64,000 nucleotides of DNA from Heliobacterium chlorum (GTDB lineage: Bacteria; Bacillota; Desulfitobacteriia; Heliobacteriales; Heliobacteriaceae), in assembly GCF_014502795.1 (NCBI RefSeq), contig NZ_JACVHF010000016.1:23594-87593 (forward strand), read 5' to 3'. The position numbers and the translations under genes are program-made. The notes under the pieces are model-generated. The model saw nothing but the letters and a program-made list of their open reading frames with translations. It was not told the origin of the DNA and did not search any database. Numbering within the stretch: the first letter of the stretch is position 1; every line of letters starts with the position of its first letter. This document shows positions 7,781 through 16,557 of this stretch, piece after piece.

Positions 7781-9394
7781 ATGCAAAAGAACCGCAGGCT
7801 CCTCCTTACGGGACTCTTCCTAGCTATGTTCTTCGGTGCCCTCGACCAGACCGTTACCTCTACGGCCATGCCCACCATCATCGCCCAACTCGGCGGTTTT
7901 CAACTCATGGCTTGGCTGGCAACCTCTTATATGCTTAGTTCCACTATCGTCGTTCCCATCGCCGGCAAGCTGGCCGATCTTTACGGACGAAAACCGATAT
8001 ATCTAACGGGGCTGGCGATCTTCATGTTTAGTTCTGCCCTTTGTGGACTAGCCGGCACGATGGAACAGTTGATTCTCTACCGGGCTTTGCAAGGGATCGG
8101 CGGCGGTATCATGATGCCCATGGCAATGATCATCATTGGAGACATCTTCACCGGTGAAGAGCGGGCCAAGTTTCAGGGTGTCTTTGGAGGTATTTTCGGC
8201 TTATCGTCGATTATCGGGCCTCAAATAGGCGGATGGTTTGTGGACCACTTGGCCTGGCAATGGGTCTTTTATATCAATCTCCCTTTCGGCTTGCTCGCCG
8301 CTCTATTTATCTGGCTCGGGCTTCGCCATGAAACAGTTAAAGGACAAGCCCGAATTGACTATGCCGGTATTGTCACCTTCACCATCAGCATGGTCAGTCT
8401 ACTGCTAGCCCTTTCTTTCGGGGGAACTAAGTATCCCTGGTTTTCCTGGCAGATCATCAGTCTTTTAGGTATCTTTGCTCTGTTTTTAGCCTTGTTCCTA
8501 CGGTCTGAAAACAGGGCTGAAGAGCCGATTTTGCCGCTTTCCCTGTTCTCAAACCGCGCTTATGTGACACTCAACTCGATCGGGTTTCTCATGTCCATGG
8601 GCATGTTTGGTGCCATCATGTTTATGCCCTTATTCATGCAAGGGGTGATCGGAGTATCTGCTTCTCAAGCCGGGACATCGATGACACCGATGATGCTCTC
8701 GATGGTTCTATCCAGTACAGCCGGAGGTTTTTCTCTTCGCCGCTTTGGTGTGAAGCCGCAAATCCTAGCAGGACTTTTGATTCTAACAGCCGGCTCAATT
8801 CTCGTCACGACGTTAGGCGTCCAGACAACCCGCTGGAATGCCTCCCTCATCTTGATCATCATCGGCTTTGGCCTCGGATTGGTCATGCCGGTACTGACCA
8901 TCGCCTTGCAGGAAATTTTTCCGCGAACTATGCTCGGTGTAGTCACCTCATCGGGGCAGCTTTTTCGTTCCATCGGGGGAACCTTTGGTGTAGCTCTCTT
9001 TGGAGCTGTGATGAACTATTATTCAGGGAATCTGCTCAGGCAGGACTTGCTGCCGCTCTTAGATCAAGCCCCTTCCGCTCTCGTTGAACCGATTCGGGCC
9101 TTGCTGAACAGCAATCCTCAATCCTTGTTTTCCATGCTCTTGCAGAGTGATGCCATGGCCCGGCTGCCGGCGGCATTCCGGTCAGCCATTGAACCGGTGA
9201 TCAAATCCTCATTGGCCCTATCGATTCATAAGGTCTTTTGGGTATCTGCCTTTGCTACGGCGGCCAGCATCGTCATCGCTCTTACCCTTCCGACGATCCG
9301 AATCACACAACGAGCTTCCAAAGCAGGTCAAAAAAGTGAGCGGGAAAAAAGTATCGATGTGGACAAGCTGACCCTCGAAAAATCTCCTCGATAA
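7781..9394 (+). CDS. MFS multidrug exporter, DHA2 (14-helix) family
   Basis: Proton-driven drug or metabolite exporter of the EmrB/QacA type in the plasma membrane. The 537-residue protein has about 14 hydrophobic spans, the N-terminal LDQTVTSTAMPTI motif (motif D1 of the family) and motif A as GKLADLYGRKP after TM2. I start at ATG 7781, which follows AGAAAGGA at good spacing; an upstream in-frame ATG at 7742 lacks a ribosome site. It is one of few plus-strand genes here and is divergent from the ABC/GTPase operon. A C-terminal charged tail of about 35 residues follows the last helix. The substrate is unknown. Confidence 0.9.
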   Translation: MQKNRRLLLTGLFLAMFFGALDQTVTSTAMPTIIAQLGGFQLMAWLATSYMLSSTIVVPIAGKLADLYGRKPIYLTGLAIFMFSSALCGLAGTMEQLILYRALQGIGGGIMMPMAMIIIGDIFTGEERAKFQGVFGGIFGLSSIIGPQIGGWFVDHLAWQWVFYINLPFGLLAALFIWLGLRHETVKGQARIDYAGIVTFTISMVSLLLALSFGGTKYPWFSWQIISLLGIFALFLALFLRSENRAEEPILPLSLFSNRAYVTLNSIGFLMSMGMFGAIMFMPLFMQGVIGVSASQAGTSMTPMMLSMVLSSTAGGFSLRRFGVKPQILAGLLILTAGSILVTTLGVQTTRWNASLILIIIGFGLGLVMPVLTIALQEIFPRTMLGVVTSSGQLFRSIGGTFGVALFGAVMNYYSGNLLRQDLLPLLDQAPSALVEPIRALLNSNPQSLFSMLLQSDAMARLPAAFRSAIEPVIKSSLALSIHKVFWVSAFATAASIVIALTLPTIRITQRASKAGQKSEREKSIDVDKLTLEKSPR

Positions 9395-9546
9395 AAACCA
9401 TGTAAGAAAGGACAGTGATTAGACGTAAGATTCTTTGAATATTAAATACTACTACAAGACTTATCCATTATTTTGTATAATTGAGTTACTAGATAGATTG
9501 ATAGATGATAGGTTACTTGTGTCATAAGGAAAGAAGGTGGCCCCAC

Positions 9547-10614
9547 ATGCTACCGGTAGAGACCCATAAAGTAATTCCTGGGCTGACTCTTGGTCAAACC
9601 TTGTACACCCCCGATGGACGGGTTCTGCTCGTCGAGGGGGTAACGCTAACTGAGACGACGATCCGGCGTATTCAAAGCTTGAATCTCCCTTTCATCTATG
9701 TAGAGGATCCCCTTATCGGTTCCCTGCCTCTTCCGCGGGCTGTTCCGGAAAAGATGCGCGTCGACAGCGTATTTTTTCTTCATCAGCAGTTCGAACAAGT
9801 TCAGAAGAAAAAGGGAACATTGGATATCCGGCAGTTGGATACGCTAGCCAGCAGCATCGTCAATGAAGTGCAGGGCTATCACTCCCCCGTTCATCATATG
9901 GATGTTCGCCTGCCGGAAACGTACCTAGCCGCCCATACCTTCAATGTAGCCGTGCTGGCTCTTCGCACAGCAATTGCCCTGGGTGTTAAACCGATGCGCT
10001 TAAAAGATTTAGCTTTGGGTGCACTGCTCCATGATATCGGATACTTATTCATTCCCGAATTGGAATTGAGTCATCGCGATCCCCTTTCTCCGGGACAACG
10101 TCACCTGGTGGAAACACACCCGGAAAACGGTTTTGAATGGATTCGTAAAAATGGCTTTTTGAACATCACTGTCGCTCACTGCGCATTTCAACATCACGAA
10201 CGATGGGATGGCAATGGCTATCCTCGCAGGTTGAAAGGTGAAGATATCCACGAGTTCGCCCAGATCCTTTGCGTTGTCGATGTTTATGACGCCTTGACGA
10301 ACGAGCGTCCCTATCGGTCCCGCATGCAGCCCTGTCAGGCCTTAAAACAGATTCATGCTTTGTCTGGTATCTGTTTTAACCCGAAAGTGGTTACCGCTTT
10401 AAGTGAGAATATCGCCGTTTACCCGATCGGTTCCCGGATCCAGTTTCCCGATGGGAAAGTAGGGGTCGTCGTTGATACGGAATCTTCCTATCCTTTCCGG
10501 CCTAAAATTAGACTGCTCCCTCCCTTACAAGAGAAGGAATGTTTACCGACGATGCTGGCCGTCGATCTCGACAGCAAAGATGTCTTACTGACGGACATGC
10601 AGTACGTAAGCTGA
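9547..10614 (+). CDS. HD-GYP domain protein (probable c-di-GMP phosphodiesterase)
   Basis: The 355-residue protein has an N-terminal region with a conserved LTLGQTLYTPDGRVLL-type module common in Clostridia HD-GYP proteins, then the HD-GYP domain: LLHDIGYL, HPENGFEWIRK, and HHERWDGNGYPRRLKG containing the GYP signature. Family knowledge says these residues bind two or three metals and hydrolyse c-di-GMP. No sensor domain or response receiver is visible. ATG 9547 is preceded by AGAAGGTGG; an upstream ATG at 9505 lacks a site. It may work opposite the GGDEF protein at 34067-36535. A good terminator follows. Confidence 0.88.
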   Translation: MLPVETHKVIPGLTLGQTLYTPDGRVLLVEGVTLTETTIRRIQSLNLPFIYVEDPLIGSLPLPRAVPEKMRVDSVFFLHQQFEQVQKKKGTLDIRQLDTLASSIVNEVQGYHSPVHHMDVRLPETYLAAHTFNVAVLALRTAIALGVKPMRLKDLALGALLHDIGYLFIPELELSHRDPLSPGQRHLVETHPENGFEWIRKNGFLNITVAHCAFQHHERWDGNGYPRRLKGEDIHEFAQILCVVDVYDALTNERPYRSRMQPCQALKQIHALSGICFNPKVVTALSENIAVYPIGSRIQFPDGKVGVVVDTESSYPFRPKIRLLPPLQEKECLPTMLAVDLDSKDVLLTDMQYVS

Positions 10615-10633
10615 CCTAACCCTTTACTCGAAA

Positions 10634-10669
10634 AAAAGCACCCCTCACCGTACGGTAAGGGGTGCTTTT
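10634..10669. terminator. Bidirectional terminator between HD-GYP and flavodiiron genes
   Basis: Nearly perfect 18-bp palindrome (10634-10651 and 10652-10669, one mismatch) flanked by A and T runs on both sides; it can end both converging transcripts. Confidence 0.9.
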
Positions 10670-10678
10670 CTTTCCTAT

Positions 10679-11839
10679 TTACAAAAGGGCTTCTACGCGA
10701 GCCGTGATCTCGTCAAGGGCTTTTTCGTCGGGAATATATTGCACTTTGACTTGTTCGAGCATGTCAAAGCCAGCCGTTTTCATGGATTCTTCCACTTGAC
10801 CTACACTCTGTCCGCCCCAGCCATAGGAACCGAAGGCAAGGCCGACACGGTGCTTCGGTGCCAAGCCTCTCATGTAGGTGAGAAAAGCGGCCACACTGGG
10901 AAGCATGTTGTTGTTCAAAGTGGGTGAACCGACACAGACGTACTTAGCCGTGATCAGTTCTGTCATGATGTCGGAGATGTGGTTGTGTTTTAGGTTCAAG
11001 ATCTTCGTATCGATGCCTTTGTGTTCAAAAGCCCGGTTGATAGCGTGAGCGATTTTCCGGGTCGATTCCCACATCGTGTCAAAGACGATCAGCGCTTTCG
11101 GTTCTGTTTCGTTGAGTGACCATTTGTGGTACTCTTCGAGGATCTCTGCAATATGGGTACGCCAGATGACGCCATGGCTGGTGGCGATCACATCCATTTC
11201 CAGACCATCGACGGCTTTCAGGGCATTTTGAACCTGAGCCCCGTAAGGCAGGACGATGTTGGCGTAATATTTCTTGGCTTCGTCCATGACCAAATGGAGC
11301 GACAGTTGATCGTCAAAGCGTTCCGTCGAGGCGATGTGCTGGCCAAAAGCATCGTTCGAAAAGAGGATTTTATCTTCTGCCAAATAGCTGACCATGTTAT
11401 CAGGCCAATGCACCATCTGTGTCAGCACAAAGGATAAATTCCGCTTACCTAAGTTGAGTGTATCGCCGGATTTGACGATTTTGTAATTCCAATCCTTTTT
11501 GTAATGGCTATTGAGGCCGCGTTGTCCATTCGGCGATGTGACGATGGTGGCATTCGGAGCCAGTTCCATAATCCGCGGGATCCCGCCGGAGTGATCCATT
11601 TCTACGTGGTTACAGACGATATAATCGATCTTGGCTGGATCGATGATGTGGCGAATCCGGTCGATCATCTCATCGACGAGGTAATGTTTCACCGTATCAA
11701 CGAGGGTGATTTTTTCATCGATGATCAAATAGGCATTATAACTTGAACCGCGTTGGGTTAGGTAACCGTGAAAATCACGCAAATCCCAATCAATTGCACC
11801 CACCCAATAGATGTCGTCTTTGATTTTGGTCGGACGCAT
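10679..11839 (-). CDS. fprA: Flavodiiron protein (A-type flavoprotein, FprA family)
   Basis: Reduces O2 to water (or NO to N2O) in the cytoplasm and protects anaerobes. The 386-residue protein has an N-terminal beta-lactamase-fold diiron domain with HVEMDH (78-83) and further ligands in QMVHWPDN and SNDAFGQH, then a flavodoxin domain from about residue 255 (IVFDTMWESTRKIAHAI, FMN phosphate site). No rubredoxin tail is fused, so an external donor is needed. A plausible minus-strand promoter has TTGACA at 11916-11921 with a weak CACAAT box 17 nt on. It is flanked by terminators and likely monocistronic. Confidence 0.95.
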   Translation of the reverse strand: MRPTKIKDDIYWVGAIDWDLRDFHGYLTQRGSSYNAYLIIDEKITLVDTVKHYLVDEMIDRIRHIIDPAKIDYIVCNHVEMDHSGGIPRIMELAPNATIVTSPNGQRGLNSHYKKDWNYKIVKSGDTLNLGKRNLSFVLTQMVHWPDNMVSYLAEDKILFSNDAFGQHIASTERFDDQLSLHLVMDEAKKYYANIVLPYGAQVQNALKAVDGLEMDVIATSHGVIWRTHIAEILEEYHKWSLNETEPKALIVFDTMWESTRKIAHAINRAFEHKGIDTKILNLKHNHISDIMTELITAKYVCVGSPTLNNNMLPSVAAFLTYMRGLAPKHRVGLAFGSYGWGGQSVGQVEESMKTAGFDMLEQVKVQYIPDEKALDEITARVEALL

Positions 11840-11934
11840 GGTACCCTCCTCAAGTTGTCGGGGTGTTCAACCCAAAATATTGATCTGAGTTTATTGTGTA
11901 CGATAATGCATTCCTTGTCAACTAGTAATAGTTA

Positions 11935-12963
11935 CTATTTAATCGACTGTGCTACTTTTTCTGCTTCTTCTTTGGGTAAGTTCCCTTCCAACCGGTAGTA
12001 TACGCCTTCCCGTTCCCAGTCGATCTGGACAAAACCGTCTTTCCCGAGAATAAGTTTACCAGGAGAGCTTTGGGTCGTCCGATTCTCTACATAACGGTTT
12101 TTTTCGGGTATCGTCGACGGTGATTCAACAGACGGATTTATTGTGGCAGACAATCGAAAATACGTTGAACCCGTTCCGGTATATCGTAACTCTTTTTCGT
12201 TTTCACCCGTATTGTTTGATTCAGACGTCGATGCCAATTGATAGCCCGCAGGAATATACGTAGGTTCGAGGCTTATCGTCTTCACCGGCGGAGGGGCACT
12301 TTTTGCCAGCGGTTGTTCCGCCATGGCCATAATCCCCATCCGTAGGCTGCTCTTCTCGTCTACCTCTGGTTTATCGACCGAGGCAGAGGCAAGTAAGGGT
12401 ATGTCCTTCTGGATCTCCGTTGACGTCAACGTAGAATCTTCTGCCTTAGGGGATACGCTGGTTTTGTTCTTTGCGATCGGTTCTGTCGCTTTCGTGGTTT
12501 CAGCGATGATCGCAGGTGTTTTTTCAGCTTCCGGGGCTGGTTGCGTCGTTAATGGGAAAGTCTCCACCGGACTCTGGTTGTTTTGGATGACTGGGGATGC
12601 GGTGCTGGAGGTGTCACTAGACGGTTCCGGTGTTGTTTTCGCCGCTTCTGTTTTAGCCGTATTCGCTGATCCGGCCACAACGTTGCTGGAGAGGCTGGCC
12701 ACTTTTTGTTCATCACCGTGGCGTCCAGGCAAACCAACTGCTAGAGAGCTTCCTATTACTAAAGCAGCAGCGGCCGCGACAGCCCATTTCCAATGTTTTG
12801 CTGGCACCTTTACGGAGGGCTTTGTCGGCAATGAACGCTCCTGCAGTTTCTGTTCGAATTTCGACCATGACGCTTCCAGGTCCGGAGTGGGGCTATTTTC
12901 TACCATTTCACGGACAGCCTCTTCAATTCGCTTGTCTAGAAAAGGCTCTGACCATTTATTCAT
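11935..12963 (-). CDS. Membrane anti-sigma factor with C-terminal DUF4367-like domain
   Basis: Probably binds and silences the ECF sigma factor encoded just upstream. The 342-residue protein has a short cytoplasmic N-terminus (WSKFEQKLQ region), one membrane span at about 58-78, a long Ser/Thr/Pro-rich linker (about 85-240) and a C-terminal extracellular domain (YIPAGYQLASTSE...EGVYYRLEGNLPKEEAEKVAQSI) like the DUF4367 sensor domains of Firmicute anti-sigmas. It lacks a clear zinc-binding HxxxCxxC motif. It is the third gene of a sigma / Cys-peptide / anti-sigma operon. Confidence 0.8.
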   Translation of the reverse strand: MNKWSEPFLDKRIEEAVREMVENSPTPDLEASWSKFEQKLQERSLPTKPSVKVPAKHWKWAVAAAAALVIGSSLAVGLPGRHGDEQKVASLSSNVVAGSANTAKTEAAKTTPEPSSDTSSTASPVIQNNQSPVETFPLTTQPAPEAEKTPAIIAETTKATEPIAKNKTSVSPKAEDSTLTSTEIQKDIPLLASASVDKPEVDEKSSLRMGIMAMAEQPLAKSAPPPVKTISLEPTYIPAGYQLASTSESNNTGENEKELRYTGTGSTYFRLSATINPSVESPSTIPEKNRYVENRTTQSSPGKLILGKDGFVQIDWEREGVYYRLEGNLPKEEAEKVAQSIK

Positions 12964-12999
12964 TATGCATCGACCCCTCCGTCCTGTGTGGACAACGGC

Positions 13000-13203
13000 T
13001 TATTGGATGCGCAGCATGCGTGCACGAACAGCGCAGCGTCCGTCGGCCAAAGCTTCGTAATGGCCGAGTACTTCCGGGCAGATGGTGGTGCAGATGGCTT
13101 CCCATTGAGGCATTCCGTGGTAGTTCTCTAAAAAAGACACATCCTCGGCAAATTTGACTTCGATATAGGCGTAAATGGGGCACTTTTCAGTAACGTCACT
13201 CAT
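13000..13203 (-). CDS. Small Cys-containing protein between sigma and anti-sigma genes
   Basis: A 67-residue protein I do not recognise. It has cysteines at 8, 38, 42 and 57, with C38-x3-C42, and no membrane span. The start ATG at 13203 overlaps the end of the sigma gene by 8 nt and has AAAGGAG upstream, so translation is coupled. The anti-sigma gene starts 36 nt after its stop. Position between a sigma factor and its regulator suggests a redox or metal-sensing accessory factor, but that is inference. It could also be a fast-evolving small protein unrelated to the sigma circuit. Confidence 0.7.
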   Translation of the reverse strand: MSDVTEKCPIYAYIEVKFAEDVSFLENYHGMPQWEAICTTICPEVLGHYEALADGRCAVRARMLRIQ

Positions 13204-13834
13204 GGTATGTATTCTCCTTTCCAAATTCGGCGGTTCTGCCAATAGTTTTATTATTTATATCTTCTACACTATGACGTTTGATTTGTCCATCCCGTTCCAG
13301 CCATTTTTTAATTCTTTGTTTTGCCCGGCTGAGACGTGACTTCACACTCCCGGAGGGGATGTCCAACGCAGAACTGATCTGCTCTATCGTCTGATCTCGG
13401 TAATATTTGAGATAGATGACACTGCGGTATTCCTGAGGCAAATCGCTGACACAGCGGCGGATAAGTGCTCGTTCCTCCTCCTCCATGGCGGCCGCTTCCG
13501 GTGAATCTCCTGTCATTTCCGTAGCATTTTCTCTGACTTCCGCACAAAGAACACTGCGCACACGACGGCGAAGCAAATCCCGGGCTGTATTGGCAGCCAT
13601 CTGACACAACCAGGCTTCCAGCTTGGATGGCTCTCGAAGTTGCTCGATTTTTTCTCCCAGCTTTAGGAAGACATCATGGGTTACGTCTTCTGCTAGCCCG
13701 GCATCGCGGGTGATGAAGAAGGCTGCTTGATATACTGGTTTATAACAGCGCTCGTAGATGAGCCGAAGACCTTCGATATCTCCCGACTTGAAACGTTCAA
13801 TCATGGATTCAACTTCCAATAGGTCCCCCCCCAT
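13196..13834 (-). CDS. ECF-type RNA polymerase sigma factor
   Basis: Alternative sigma factor of 212 residues. Region 2 is at about 10-80 (LRLIYERCYKPVYQAAFFITRDAGLAEDVTHDVFLKL) and region 4 at about 140-195 (LPQEYRSVIYLKYYRDQTIEQISSALDIPSGSVKSRLSRAK), joined by an acidic linker. The C-terminus carries about 25 extra residues past region 4. The start ATG has AGGGGAG upstream; ATG 13804 is an alternative. It is the first gene of the operon with the 67-residue Cys protein and the anti-sigma factor. The target regulon cannot be told from this window. Confidence 0.93.
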   Translation of the reverse strand: MGGDLLEVESMIERFKSGDIEGLRLIYERCYKPVYQAAFFITRDAGLAEDVTHDVFLKLGEKIEQLREPSKLEAWLCQMAANTARDLLRRRVRSVLCAEVRENATEMTGDSPEAAAMEEEERALIRRCVSDLPQEYRSVIYLKYYRDQTIEQISSALDIPSGSVKSRLSRAKQRIKKWLERDGQIKRHSVEDINNKTIGRTAEFGKENTYHE

Positions 13835-13849
13835 GCCCGGCGCGCTCCC

Positions 13850-14653
13850 CTAATCGTTCGTCTTCTCTTTACCACTACCTCTTTTCGATGGCAAGGGGTT
13901 TTCCCCCTGCTGTCCCGACAAAAAATCCTCGTCAAGGATATAGGTCATCTCTTTGCCATGCTCTTTTAGCCATTGGCGATGAACCAGATAGTCCGGTATG
14001 ATCTGCCCAACTGCAGACCAGAATTTCGAGGAATGGTTCATCTCTTTTAGATGACACAGTTCGTGAACGATGACATAGTCGAGCACCTTCGTCGGCATCG
14101 CTACAAGACGCCAGTTGAAAGATAGGTTTTTTCGAGAAGAACAACTACCCCAGCGTGTTTTTTGGTCTCGTATCGTCACCGTGCCATATTGGCATCGAAG
14201 GTGCTGAGCAATCTCTGCTACCCGTTTGCCGATGACCATCTTCGCTTGAAAAAGGAACCATTCTTTTAGTTCTTTTTGCCAGTCTTTTTCCTTTGACCGC
14301 TCCATGTGCAAGACAAGCTGGTCGCCGGAAAAATGGACTCGCTCCTTCACCGGCACTGCTTTTTCTTCCAGCGTAAAAGCCAGTTGATAGGGTTTACCGT
14401 AAAAGAACAGTCTTTTTTCTTCTATTGCTTTCGCTCGCCGATGACCTTCCAGGGAGAAGCGGGTCCAATGGCGGCTAATCCACCGCTCTTTTTCACGGAT
14501 GAACTGTTGGATCTCTTCCTCTGTAAGGTTAGCCGGCCCCCGGACGAGCAACCCCTGAGGGGATATGCGCAAGCTCACGCTGCGCAATCGTTTGCTCTTT
14601 TCTACGGTCACAGGAACCCGGTTTTGTTGGATGAATAATTCTTTAACGCGCAT
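13850..14653 (-). CDS. YgjP-like zinc metallopeptidase (DUF45/M48-related)
   Basis: A 267-residue protein with HELCHLKEMNHS, the HExxH-type zinc site of YgjP/DUF45 proteins, preceded by the typical KTRWGSCSSRKNLSFNWRLVAMP block and an N-terminal beta domain (VEKSKRLRSVSLRISPQGLLVRGP). I chose ATG 14653, near GAGG, over longer in-frame starts at 14665 and 14713. Family members are intracellular and their substrates are poorly known. It precedes the ECF sigma gene by 16 nt on the same strand and could be cotranscribed with it. Confidence 0.85.
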   Translation of the reverse strand: MRVKELFIQQNRVPVTVEKSKRLRSVSLRISPQGLLVRGPANLTEEEIQQFIREKERWISRHWTRFSLEGHRRAKAIEEKRLFFYGKPYQLAFTLEEKAVPVKERVHFSGDQLVLHMERSKEKDWQKELKEWFLFQAKMVIGKRVAEIAQHLRCQYGTVTIRDQKTRWGSCSSRKNLSFNWRLVAMPTKVLDYVIVHELCHLKEMNHSSKFWSAVGQIIPDYLVHRQWLKEHGKEMTYILDEDFLSGQQGENPLPSKRGSGKEKTND

Positions 14654-14756
14654 GGAAGACCTCATTGCGAAAATTGTAGAAAAACCGACTTGACATTGGA
14701 ACACATGTTTCATATCCTATGATCAGAACATGAGTTCCAAAGGAGCGTGTAGAATT

Positions 14757-14957
14757 ATGGAAGCAACCGGTTATGTACAGGTACCGACCGCCCGTTCCCT
14801 TTCGTCGAGGAATAAAGGCCGGACTTCATGGGTCAGTGTGATCCGGCAGTGTCTCGAAGCGGACGAATCACTTCGGGAGATGCTAATTATTTACGGTATT
14901 TTCGGTTTTTCCTTCTTCTACTTGCTGCTCAAACTGTTTCAATGTATCTTATTGTAA
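14757..14957 (+). CDS. Small single-span membrane protein, unknown
   Basis: A 66-residue open frame with AAAGGAG at 14739-14745 and ATG at 14757. The first 44 residues are polar (RSLSSRNKGRTSW...CLEADESLREM), and the last 22 are one strongly hydrophobic helix (IIYGIFGFSFFYLLLKLFQCILL). It ends just before a good terminator, which supports a real transcript. It is divergent from the metallopeptidase and convergent with lexA. I do not recognise the family. LexA-linked small inhibitors of division exist in Firmicutes (YneA-like), but no LysM or shared motif is seen, so that is only a loose analogy. Confidence 0.55.
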   Translation: MEATGYVQVPTARSLSSRNKGRTSWVSVIRQCLEADESLREMLIIYGIFGFSFFYLLLKLFQCILL

Positions 14958-14962
14958 CATTG

Positions 14963-14990
14963 AAAGCCACCGTGGCGCGACGGTGGCTTT
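14963..14990. terminator. Bidirectional terminator between small membrane gene and lexA
   Basis: Perfect 11-bp arms 14963-14973 and 14980-14990 with a 6-nt loop and a T-rich 3' side; it serves the two converging genes. Confidence 0.85.
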
Positions 14991-14993
14991 TGT

Positions 14994-15626
14994 TCAGTGT
15001 AATCGACGCATGACAGCGACGACTTTGCCTAAAATAGTTACGTCTCGAGCGATGATCGGTTCCATGGCGCTGTTCTCCGGTTGTAGACGAACATGATCGG
15101 CGGTTTTATAAAAGCGCTTCACCGTGGCTTCCTCTTCCATCATGGCAACCACGATCTGTCCGTTAGCTGCGTCAGGTTGGCGGCGGACAATGACCGTGTC
15201 GCCGTGGAAAATGCCTGCTTCGATCATGCTGTCTCCTCTGACTTTTAACCCAAAAAAATCGCCTTGACCGAGGTAATTGGGAGCAAGGGGTAGATAATCT
15301 TCTACGTACTCGGTCGCCAAAATCGGTTGTCCTGCCGCTACGGCGCCTACGAGAGGAACCTCTACATAATCATGGCGGACTTTTTCTTGGCCTTTCTCGG
15401 CGAGCCGCTCTTGCCGTTCCGGAATCAGTTCGATGGCACGTGGTTTGGTCGGATCCTTGCGAAGGAATCCCTTTTCCTCTAAACGCTTTAAGTAGATGTG
15501 AACGGTCGAACTAGAGGCCCATCCCATCTGTTCTCCGATTTCCCGTACACTCGGAGGATAACCTTTTTCGCGAATATGTTCTTTAATCACGTTATAGACG
15601 GCTTGCTCTTTCGGTGTGAGCTTCAT
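14994..15626 (-). CDS. lexA: LexA SOS repressor
   Basis: Represses DNA-damage genes until RecA filaments trigger self-cleavage. The 210-residue protein starts at ATG 15626 (GGAGGTGGGG upstream; an upstream in-frame start is less good). It has an N-terminal winged helix (KGYPPSVREIGEQMGWASSSTVHIYLKRLEEKG), the Ala98-Gly99 cleavage bond in VGAVAAGQP, catalytic Ser133 (RGDSMIEAGIFHGD) and Lys170 (ATVKRF). The domain order and length are those of a normal LexA. A partial SOS box is present in its own upstream region, consistent with autoregulation. Confidence 0.97.
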   Translation of the reverse strand: MKLTPKEQAVYNVIKEHIREKGYPPSVREIGEQMGWASSSTVHIYLKRLEEKGFLRKDPTKPRAIELIPERQERLAEKGQEKVRHDYVEVPLVGAVAAGQPILATEYVEDYLPLAPNYLGQGDFFGLKVRGDSMIEAGIFHGDTVIVRRQPDAANGQIVVAMMEEEATVKRFYKTADHVRLQPENSAMEPIIARDVTILGKVVAVMRRLH

Positions 15627-15650
15627 GATCCCCACCTCCTCTTTCATATT

Positions 15651-15664
15651 AGCACATACGTTCT
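15651..15664 (-). promoter_or_regulatory. Putative LexA box upstream of lexA
   Basis: The minus-strand sequence AGAACGTATGTGCT matches the Gram-positive SOS consensus CGAACRNRYGTTYC at 11 of 14 positions and lies 25-38 nt before the lexA start, where an autoregulatory operator is expected. The right half-site is imperfect. Confidence 0.5.
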
Positions 15665-15774
15665 GCCAAAAACAAGCATCTGTTGATGGATAGAGGATCT
15701 GGAGTCATTTCGACGAAATTAATTTAATGTGAAACGTTTTTTACATCTTGAGCACATAGAAAGCAGGCGATCTC

Positions 15775-16431
15775 GTGCCTATTTCTCGATTTCCATTTGC
15801 GATTACAATGACATCAGCCGTACTTCTTTTTTTGGGCTGCTTGATTCTGTTCTTCCCAGAAGGCATCAGATACTTCGATTCCTGGGGGCTTATTACGATG
15901 TCCCGCTGGCGAAGCGACAATTTGAACGAATTTATGGGTTACATCACTTGCCTCGGTTCCGCCAAAGTGCTTGTACCTGCGACGCTCCTGGCAGGTCTTT
16001 ACGGGATTAAAAAAGGCGAACCCTATTCCCTTCAAATTTTGACGTCTAGTCTGGTCGCTTGGGGATTATTGAACTTTCCCTTGAAGTATCTTTTTGGACG
16101 AATTCGTCCCGATGTTGTACCAGCTCTGGCTCTAGAAGCAAGTCCCTCTTTTCCTTCGGGACATACGCTCGGCATCGCGTTGGTGCTCCCGGCAGTTGTT
16201 TTTGTACTCACAGGTCAACGCCATCGCAAGGTGGGTGCCCTATTCACAGGGGTTGTCATCCTTCTCGTCTCAATGAGCCGCCTTTACCTCAGCGTTCACT
16301 GGCCTAGCGATGTCATAGCTTCACTCTTGGCGGCCTCGGTCTATTGGCATTTTATTTGCCCCTTCGATAAGCCACCCGCTTCCTACCGTATTGATGAAGT
16401 AAGGGAATTAAAAAAGGGCAGTAGCGTGTAA
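15775..16431 (+). CDS. PAP2 family membrane phosphatase
   Basis: Integral membrane lipid phosphatase, probably acting on undecaprenyl pyrophosphate, phosphatidylglycerol phosphate or a related lipid on the outer face. The 218-residue protein shows the three PAP2 signatures in order: KYLFGRIRP, SFPSGHT and SRLYLSVHWPSD, with about six hydrophobic spans. The start is GTG 15775 with a weak ribosome site; ATG 15808 is an alternative that would shorten the first helix. It is monocistronic. The 3' end of the coding region forms one arm of its own terminator. Confidence 0.9.
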   Translation: MPISRFPFAITMTSAVLLFLGCLILFFPEGIRYFDSWGLITMSRWRSDNLNEFMGYITCLGSAKVLVPATLLAGLYGIKKGEPYSLQILTSSLVAWGLLNFPLKYLFGRIRPDVVPALALEASPSFPSGHTLGIALVLPAVVFVLTGQRHRKVGALFTGVVILLVSMSRLYLSVHWPSDVIASLLAASVYWHFICPFDKPPASYRIDEVRELKKGSSV

Positions 16432-16445
16432 ACGCTACTGCCCTT
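16414..16445 (+). terminator. Terminator overlapping the PAP2 stop codon
   Basis: Perfect 13-bp arms 16414-16426 and 16433-16445 around a 6-nt loop; the stop codon lies in the loop. The left arm encodes the last residues (KKGSS). Confidence 0.8.
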
Positions 16446-16557
16446 CTCGTAGCCCATTTGCAAACGATCCAAAGCACCTCTGATGTAGTCTAAGAACTCT
16501 ATCGGCGGTAGGTCATATATGTATCGTATTGATTATCTCAGTAATGTGTAATTAAAC

